Of a stretch of DNA of 37,004 nt, positions 33,301 through 37,004 are shown in pieces. Each line of letters opens with the position of its first letter. Position 1 is the stretch's first letter. A program made the translations under genes and the position numbers. The stretch is from NCBI GenBank assembly GCA_964616985.1, contig CAZTVF010000044.1, forward strand, positions 1-37,004, given 5' to 3'. This DNA is from CAZTVF01 sp964616985 (GTDB lineage: Bacteria > Planctomycetota > Phycisphaerae > SM23-33). The notes under the pieces are model-generated. The model was not told the DNA's origin. It saw nothing but the letters and a program-made list of their open reading frames with translations, and searched no databases.

Positions 33301-34853
33301 ATGCGGCCGGCGGAGGTGGCCGGCTGCGCGGTGGGCTCCTTGCGGAGGATGGCCGCGGCCCGCTCTTCCTCCCCGAGCATGGCCAGTCCTTCGGCAACGG
33401 TCACGCGCACGTCGGGGCCGGGGGTGCCCTCCAGTGCCTTGTTCAGCGTGGCGCGGGCGAGGTCGGGCCGGCCGACCTGGCGGGCGAGCTCGACGTAGAG
33501 GCGGATGGCGGTGGGGTCGTCCGGGTGGGCGCGGATGTACTGCTGCGCGTCGTCAAACGCCACCTGCGGAAAGCCGTCGCGAAGACACGTCTCCGCCAGG
33601 AGGCGCAGGGCGGTGGCGTTGGCGGGGTCGAGGTGGCGCACGATGTCGCGCAGGGTCTGCAGGGCGGGCTCGTGCCGGCCGGCGGCGAAGGCGGCCTTGG
33701 CGTACAGCAGGTGGGCGTCGACCCACGTGGGGTACTGGGTGATGAGCTCGAAGAGCTTCTCGCACGCGGCGGCGGCCTCTCCGCGCGCCAGCAGGATCTG
33801 GGCCTCGAGCTTCACCGCCGGGGCCTGGCGCTGGCCCTTCTGAAGCACCTCGCGGCAGAGCTTGTAGGCCTCATCGAGATCGCCGGCGTTGAGGGCGAGC
33901 TCCGAACGGGCCAGCAGCACCTGCGGGTTGTTGGGGTGGCGTTGCAGCAGGCCGTCCAGCGTGTGCATCGCGTTAAGGATCGCCTCGCGGCGGCGGGCCT
34001 CGTCGGCGCCGGCCGTCTGCTGCTGGAGGTTGTACATCGCCAGCATCGCCACCGGCACCGGGCAGGGTGTGGGCGTGGCCATGACGGCCAGTTCCGCCTG
34101 GACGATCATCGCCTTATCCTCGCGCTCCATGGCGATCTGCAGCAGGGAGATCGCCGCCTGCTCGCGCGCGGGGTCGCGACGGACGACTTCCAGCAGCCTC
34201 GCTGCCGCCTTGGCCTCCGACTGGTGGCTGTCGGCGTCGAGTTGTTCGGCCTGGGAATTCAGTGCCGCGGCCGCCGGCTGGGACTGGGCGACCAGGGCCT
34301 TCTCGGCCTGGCGGCGCGCGTCGGCGGCCAGGTGCCGCTGGATCGCCGTGGTCCAGACCATGTCCAGGCCCAGGTGCTGCCAGGCGTCGATCTGTTGGGC
34401 GGGCTTGTCGCTCTTGACGCGTTCGAGCAGCGACGCGGCCTGGGCGAGTTCGTCCAGGGCGGCCTCCAGGCGTTCGGGATTGCGCGCCGCGTCGCGCGAG
34501 TCCAGGAAGTTGCGGACGGGGATGGACCACGTCTGCGCCATGGCGATGAGGACGGAGGGCTGATCCGGCTGAAGCTTCTGGGCCTGCTCCAGGGCGATGC
34601 GGGCGTCCTCGAACTTGCCCTGGCCCATGTAGGCCCGCCCCAGCATCTGGTGCCCCTGCCAATCGGCGGGGTAGCGGGCGATGTAGCGGTTGGCGAGTTC
34701 CTGGGCCTTGTCGGCCTTGCCGGCGTGCAGGGCGATGTCCGCCCGCTCCAGGATCCGCGGCGCCGACTGCATCACGAAATACCAGCTGATGACCGCGACG
34801 ATCGCCGCGATGGCCGTCAAAACGCCTGCAATCAGAAGCAGTCTCTTCTTCAC
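30348..34853 (-). CDS. Giant TPR-repeat membrane-anchored protein of the exosortase operon
   Basis: The product has 1501 residues from GTG at 34853, which has AAGGAG upstream and overlaps the exosortase stop as GTGA. An N-terminal membrane anchor (about 4-27; LLLIAGVLTAIAAIVAVISWYFV) is followed by TPR hairpins along nearly the whole length, for example YPADWQGHQMLGRAYMGQGKFEDARIAL cut here as two helices near residue 55, HLLYAKAAFAAGRHEPAL, MHFELGRLYVMTGR and VHHHLAEAELALGR near the C-terminus. One Thr/Pro/Ala-rich break is near residue 1140. XrtA clusters typically encode a long TPR protein (PrsT-like) thought to act in EPS assembly. This one is longer than the usual 900 or so residues. It is coupled to the deacetylase gene downstream. 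Confidence 0.9.
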   Translation of the reverse strand: MKKRLLLIAGVLTAIAAIVAVISWYFVMQSAPRILERADIALHAGKADKAQELANRYIARYPADWQGHQMLGRAYMGQGKFEDARIALEQAQKLQPDQPSVLIAMAQTWSIPVRNFLDSRDAARNPERLEAALDELAQAASLLERVKSDKPAQQIDAWQHLGLDMVWTTAIQRHLAADARRQAEKALVAQSQPAAAALNSQAEQLDADSHQSEAKAAARLLEVVRRDPAREQAAISLLQIAMEREDKAMIVQAELAVMATPTPCPVPVAMLAMYNLQQQTAGADEARRREAILNAMHTLDGLLQRHPNNPQVLLARSELALNAGDLDEAYKLCREVLQKGQRQAPAVKLEAQILLARGEAAAACEKLFELITQYPTWVDAHLLYAKAAFAAGRHEPALQTLRDIVRHLDPANATALRLLAETCLRDGFPQVAFDDAQQYIRAHPDDPTAIRLYVELARQVGRPDLARATLNKALEGTPGPDVRVTVAEGLAMLGEEERAAAILRKEPTAQPATSAGRMSLARALLLTRQTPQAEAILQSEVAANPGNAAMHFELGRLYVMTGRLLQGAGEYRQAAQLEPRTSRYAIAYAQSLLDSGDLAGCDKALAGVPPEESQASLLKLRLRLLRGEPLAGQELVSSPQGLGALPLAMANLSAGQPARCIEICQAQLLRNADDPDCLALLAEAHLALGQRPQALAQLKAMLKLVPDDAAAYFRLAALLRQDNDEAATRQQLASVPGTKPYLVELAMAWTLQRGGDLARAVAAARRLAEDSAAPADVRNRASMLCSETLAMMGQFDEALKPLESLAAQEPWFHLATLQSAKILRAAGRSEAAVAALEDALGRAQQSKDAVTIARIIEALTPLNTDKALAACATLQKILPDNDRGYLMQADVLQFAGRWKETAELYRTAIRKNPTNHLARVMLARTLEGLHRPGEAMETLATMQKLSAPAAAMALYERAAMLARWGLPQQALESLRAMESLGFEGNPSVLLAMGQGFAAMGEANKAAAILQDIPRFSPQYVPSRQLLADLAPSIDRKLEILNALQDQRDWPRAVLAQQMTLLVHDGRTGEALAGFNAFYGNNTKPVYPLVANIAFQAMIEANDLPAAAALAKRMTGQSRGPMWQRLAALLTLNRPADPPPATTAPAATTAPADLPLALLEMLQVGDAPARAQQAYDLLKAAPQTPTVAQYRLLVSLAAGNVQRASDDANALHVALAGMHEAVKAAIAESQADPAAGAADARELLKATLAMDFGAPLLCNNWASDLLRRRPACLWAAGLAVRHRTDPAAYRAALAMLKSTDTATAAFLRGTILMQENKFAEAADVFRAALATHKDNPDLIAGLAGALEQIGHAQEAYDAFVQLWLTHGKASAANNAAYLVTQLWPDQKPRLEQAEAWTAAAVAATRSPACRDTRGLVLLMLKRYQEADEELWAAVVNMPDSLEVHHHLAEAELALGRTEIAQWHFSAAVDLGTRAGAKLSPSSAAALAAAQAHLKSMENLRRN

Positions 34854-36514
34854 TCGTTGGCTCCTTGCTTCTCGCCGACGGCGGCGGTGACCTCGTCCAG
34901 GCGGGGCACGACAAGGCCCAGGAGGTCCATGCACCGCCGCCGGGCGGCGGGTTCATCGGCCCCGATGGGCGTGGAAATGTGGATCAGCATGCCCTCGGCC
35001 GGCCGCTGCAGCAGCCCGCTCAGGAAGATCGACACCTGCTGCTGCCAGAAGCTTCGCGTGTAGCGATTGCCATACTTGAACGTGTAGAGGTAGTAGTATC
35101 GCGTGGCGCCGCTGAGGACGATGAACTCGCGGCAGGGCACCGGCGGGCCGCCGGCGACGGCGGGCGCTTCGATGTCCGACTTCTGCAGGATCGTCTGCCC
35201 GCCGCCCTCCATGCAAAGGTCCGGCGGGTGGATGCCTTTGCGATTGTCGGGGCTGAAGACGGCGCAGAAATCGATGGCCTCGCCGGGCCTGGCCCCGACG
35301 TAGTGGCGAAGCACGTAATCCCGCGTCTCCAGGATCGTCAGCGTCCGCTCGTCCAGCTGGCGGTCGTAGCCGTGCAGGCGGTCGCCCTGCAGGACGATCT
35401 CGCGGGGCACGGCCTGGTTGACGATCTGCGGCGACCACTCCGGCGGCACCGAGCGATTCATGGCGTACGTGCCCGCGGCCAGCAGCATCAGCACGCCGGC
35501 GGCGATGAGGCTGGAGCGGCCAGAGGCGCAGCGGAACAGCCGCTCCCACTGGTCGTCGGGGCGTTCGCCGTCGAGGGGGTCGTTCAGGGGGCGGCTTTCG
35601 GTCTTGCGGCCGAACAAGGCGTACGCGCCCAGCACCAATCGCTCCAGGCCGAACATGAGCAGGAAGGCCAGGAAGAACGTCAGCACGCCCGACAGGTCGT
35701 GGAACCAGCCGCTGGCGGCGCGGACGTCCCAGAACTCGGCCACCAGGATCAGCAGCATGATCCGCAGGGCGTTGGAGACCACCGCCACGGGCACGGCCAT
35801 GGCGAACAGCCACACGCGCCACAGCCCGCGGAGGCGGCAGACGTACGAGTACAGGGCGCCGAAGGCCAGCAGGCTGATCAGCGTTCGCAGCCCGCTACAG
35901 ACGTTGGTGACCAGGAGACTCTTGTCGCCGGAGAGGAAGACCTTGCTGCCGGAGTTCTCCACCACGATGCCCATGAGGCTGGCGGCCTTGATGCCCCAGG
36001 CGGCGGCGAGGCTCTTGAGCTCGAAGTTCAACTGCGAGATGGTGATCTCGGGCAAGGGGGCCATGAAGACCAGGAAGGTCAGCGGGAACCACAGGCGGCG
36101 GAGGCATTGCGTGCCCCACAGCAGCACCACCAGCGACGCCAGCACCCCGATGAAGCTGAAGACGCTGATGAAGTTCACCCGTGCCAGCGAGGAGAGGATC
36201 TGCAGCAGGAAGAACAAGCCCAGCAGCAGCCCGCCCAGCAGCGGGCGCGGGGCGATCATCATCCGGCGATGGCGGATGATCAGCACCGCCGCCATCAGGC
36301 TCACCAACGGCACCACCGGCCCGTGCGTGTAGTAGCTCTCGCCGTGCACGAGGTGCTCGTAGAGGGTCAGCCCGGGGGTATCCCACGCGGGGAACCACCG
36401 CCGCCACATCTCGCCGAAGCAATGCCAGAACGTCGCCGTCATGGCCGCCGTCAGCAGCAGCCACACCCAGCCGGCGCGGCGGTTATTCGAGATGACCCGA
36501 TCCGTCTCTTCCAT
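34850..36514 (-). CDS. Exosortase fused to an EpsI-like domain
   Basis: Exosortases are multi-pass cysteine transpeptidases that process C-terminal sorting tails such as PEP-CTERM at the inner membrane. In this 554-residue protein the catalytic triad is C206 (VTNVCSGLRTL), R251 (VVSNALRIMLL) and H272 (GWFHDLSGVL), within eight or so helices (residues 15-300). Residues about 350-545 form a soluble EpsI-type domain with HPPDLCMEGGG (429-439), the counterpart of the EpsI HxPxxCxxGGG motif. Fusion of these two is known in exosortase families, including some planctomycete types. ATG at 36514 follows GGGAGCG at 13 bases. It is cotranslated with the TPR gene. No sorting substrate is visible in the window. 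Confidence 0.95.
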   Translation of the reverse strand: MEETDRVISNNRRAGWVWLLLTAAMTATFWHCFGEMWRRWFPAWDTPGLTLYEHLVHGESYYTHGPVVPLVSLMAAVLIIRHRRMMIAPRPLLGGLLLGLFFLLQILSSLARVNFISVFSFIGVLASLVVLLWGTQCLRRLWFPLTFLVFMAPLPEITISQLNFELKSLAAAWGIKAASLMGIVVENSGSKVFLSGDKSLLVTNVCSGLRTLISLLAFGALYSYVCRLRGLWRVWLFAMAVPVAVVSNALRIMLLILVAEFWDVRAASGWFHDLSGVLTFFLAFLLMFGLERLVLGAYALFGRKTESRPLNDPLDGERPDDQWERLFRCASGRSSLIAAGVLMLLAAGTYAMNRSVPPEWSPQIVNQAVPREIVLQGDRLHGYDRQLDERTLTILETRDYVLRHYVGARPGEAIDFCAVFSPDNRKGIHPPDLCMEGGGQTILQKSDIEAPAVAGGPPVPCREFIVLSGATRYYYLYTFKYGNRYTRSFWQQQVSIFLSGLLQRPAEGMLIHISTPIGADEPAARRRCMDLLGLVVPRLDEVTAAVGEKQGANE

Positions 36515-36635
36515 CAGCGCATATCGCTCCCGGGGCGCAAAAGCTACCTCAATATCATCGGTCAGATACCCGCGGCGCTTTGGCGTTTATACGCCGCCGG
36601 AGGTGTGAAGGTGTGTGAATCAGCGGCTCATTCCA
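36515..36635. other. Gap between the CapK-like gene and the exosortase gene
   Basis: This 121-base gap holds a short perfect hairpin GGCGT-TTAT-ACGCC near 36583-36596 and otherwise no gene or clear promoter. A partial terminator or processing site is possible; continuous transcription from the upstream gene is likely. Confidence 0.35.
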
Positions 36636-37004
36636 TCATGCCGGGGCTCGGCCGGCGGCGACGTCGGAAATGACGAACCGAAACTTGCCCGAGGCCTCGG
36701 GCGGGATTGAATCGACGCGTTCGATCTGCACCGACACGTTCGCGCCCAGGCGTTTGACGATCCCGGCCGCGATCCTCGCCTCACCGTCGGCGGGGAAATC
36801 CGCCCCCGTCACCAGCCGCACGACGATCCGCTCCAGGTCAGGCTGACGAATCTGGTACTGTCGCACCCCGGGCAGGTCGCGGATGGCATAGATGAGCGCC
36901 AGGCCGTGAACCCATCGACCGTCGGGGGCGATGATGAAGTCGGTTGTGCGGCCGCTGATCACCTTCATCACGCCCAGCCCACGGCCGCAGGGGCAGGCCT
37001 CGTC
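36636..37004 (-). CDS. CapK/PaaK-type AMP-dependent ligase, C-terminal fragment
   Basis: This is the C-terminal 122 residues of a phenylacetate-CoA ligase-like (CapK) adenylating enzyme, cut by the window edge. The frame is open to base 37004, reading DEACPCGRGLGV before the GTG that could be mistaken for a start. The CPCGRGL motif, SGRTTDFIIAPDGRWVHG and the following C-terminal mini-domain (LPGVRQYQIRQPDLERIVVRLV) are characteristic of the family. Such ligases occur in exosortase/EPS clusters, where their acyl substrate is not known. It lies 121 bases upstream of the exosortase gene on the same strand and is probably in the same operon. Confidence 0.88.
   Translation of the reverse strand, partial: DEACPCGRGLGVMKVISGRTTDFIIAPDGRWVHGLALIYAIRDLPGVRQYQIRQPDLERIVVRLVTGADFPADGEARIAAGIVKRLGANVSVQIERVDSIPPEASGKFRFVISDVAAGRAPA

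Noticed and set aside
34854..34934. Longer start of the TPR protein
   Set aside because: The extra residues overlap the end of the exosortase gene and are Arg/Pro-rich. The GTG at 34853 has AAGGAG and starts directly at the membrane anchor.
36636..36971. Complete 111-residue small protein
   Set aside because: The frame continues upstream to the window edge with CPCGRGL, a CapK/PaaK family motif, so this is a truncated C-terminus.

Overview
The window looks like one scaffold piece from a high-GC, Gram-negative-type member of the Planctomycetota, probably close to the Phycisphaerae. This is inferred from the gene set: a fused AroD-AroE enzyme, a GldA/GldF/GldG-like ABC module with a DUF4340 partner, an exosortase/EPS locus, many lipoprotein-like or TPR proteins, and palindromic intergenic repeats. 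No rRNA or marker gene is present to fix the taxon. A run of 10 N inside argG shows that this is a draft assembly. Almost all genes lie on the minus strand; only three genes read plus.

Layout. 1-2355 (minus): the 5' part of rho, then hisA and hisH. 2424-6579 (minus): an OmpA-type lipoprotein, a prepilin peptidase with an unusually long central insert, and a large unrecognised exported protein. 6813-10451 (minus): argG (broken by the assembly gap), a nitrilase-family amidohydrolase, and the bifunctional aroDE, whose stop overlaps the nitrilase start. 10643-11905 (minus): an exported helical protein of unknown role. 12177-19458 (minus): a four-gene export module transcribed ATPase, permease, GldG-like protein, DUF4340 protein. 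19863-20582 (plus): two small secreted proteins that share a Cys/Pro/Trp motif. 20729-24891 (minus): two DUF4203-like membrane proteins, a rhomboid protease with a helical tail, and a zinc-ribbon membrane protein. 25136-26671 (minus): a DUF2156-GNAT fusion, divergent from 27079-29259 (plus), a GAF protein with three VanZ-like membrane repeats. 29416-37004 (minus): an exosortase/exopolysaccharide operon in the order CapK-like ligase, exosortase-EpsI fusion, giant TPR protein, polysaccharide deacetylase, with the last three genes overlapping at their stop/start codons.

How it works together. The left third is housekeeping (transcription termination, histidine, arginine and aromatic amino-acid synthesis). 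The right third is an envelope and extracellular-matrix locus. The exosortase operon resembles the known XrtA-type EPS clusters, and the neighbouring GAF-VanZ protein and DUF2156-GNAT fusion are the least conventional proteins here and the best candidates for undescribed parts of that system. No PEP-CTERM sorting substrate was seen in the window.

The intergenic spaces hold several families of palindromes: a GGGTGCCATGC-headed family with three locations, a GGCGGCGG...TGCCGGAGGCA family with two, and a long hairpin between convergent genes. Several lie directly after stop codons and probably act as terminators as well as being dispersed repeats.
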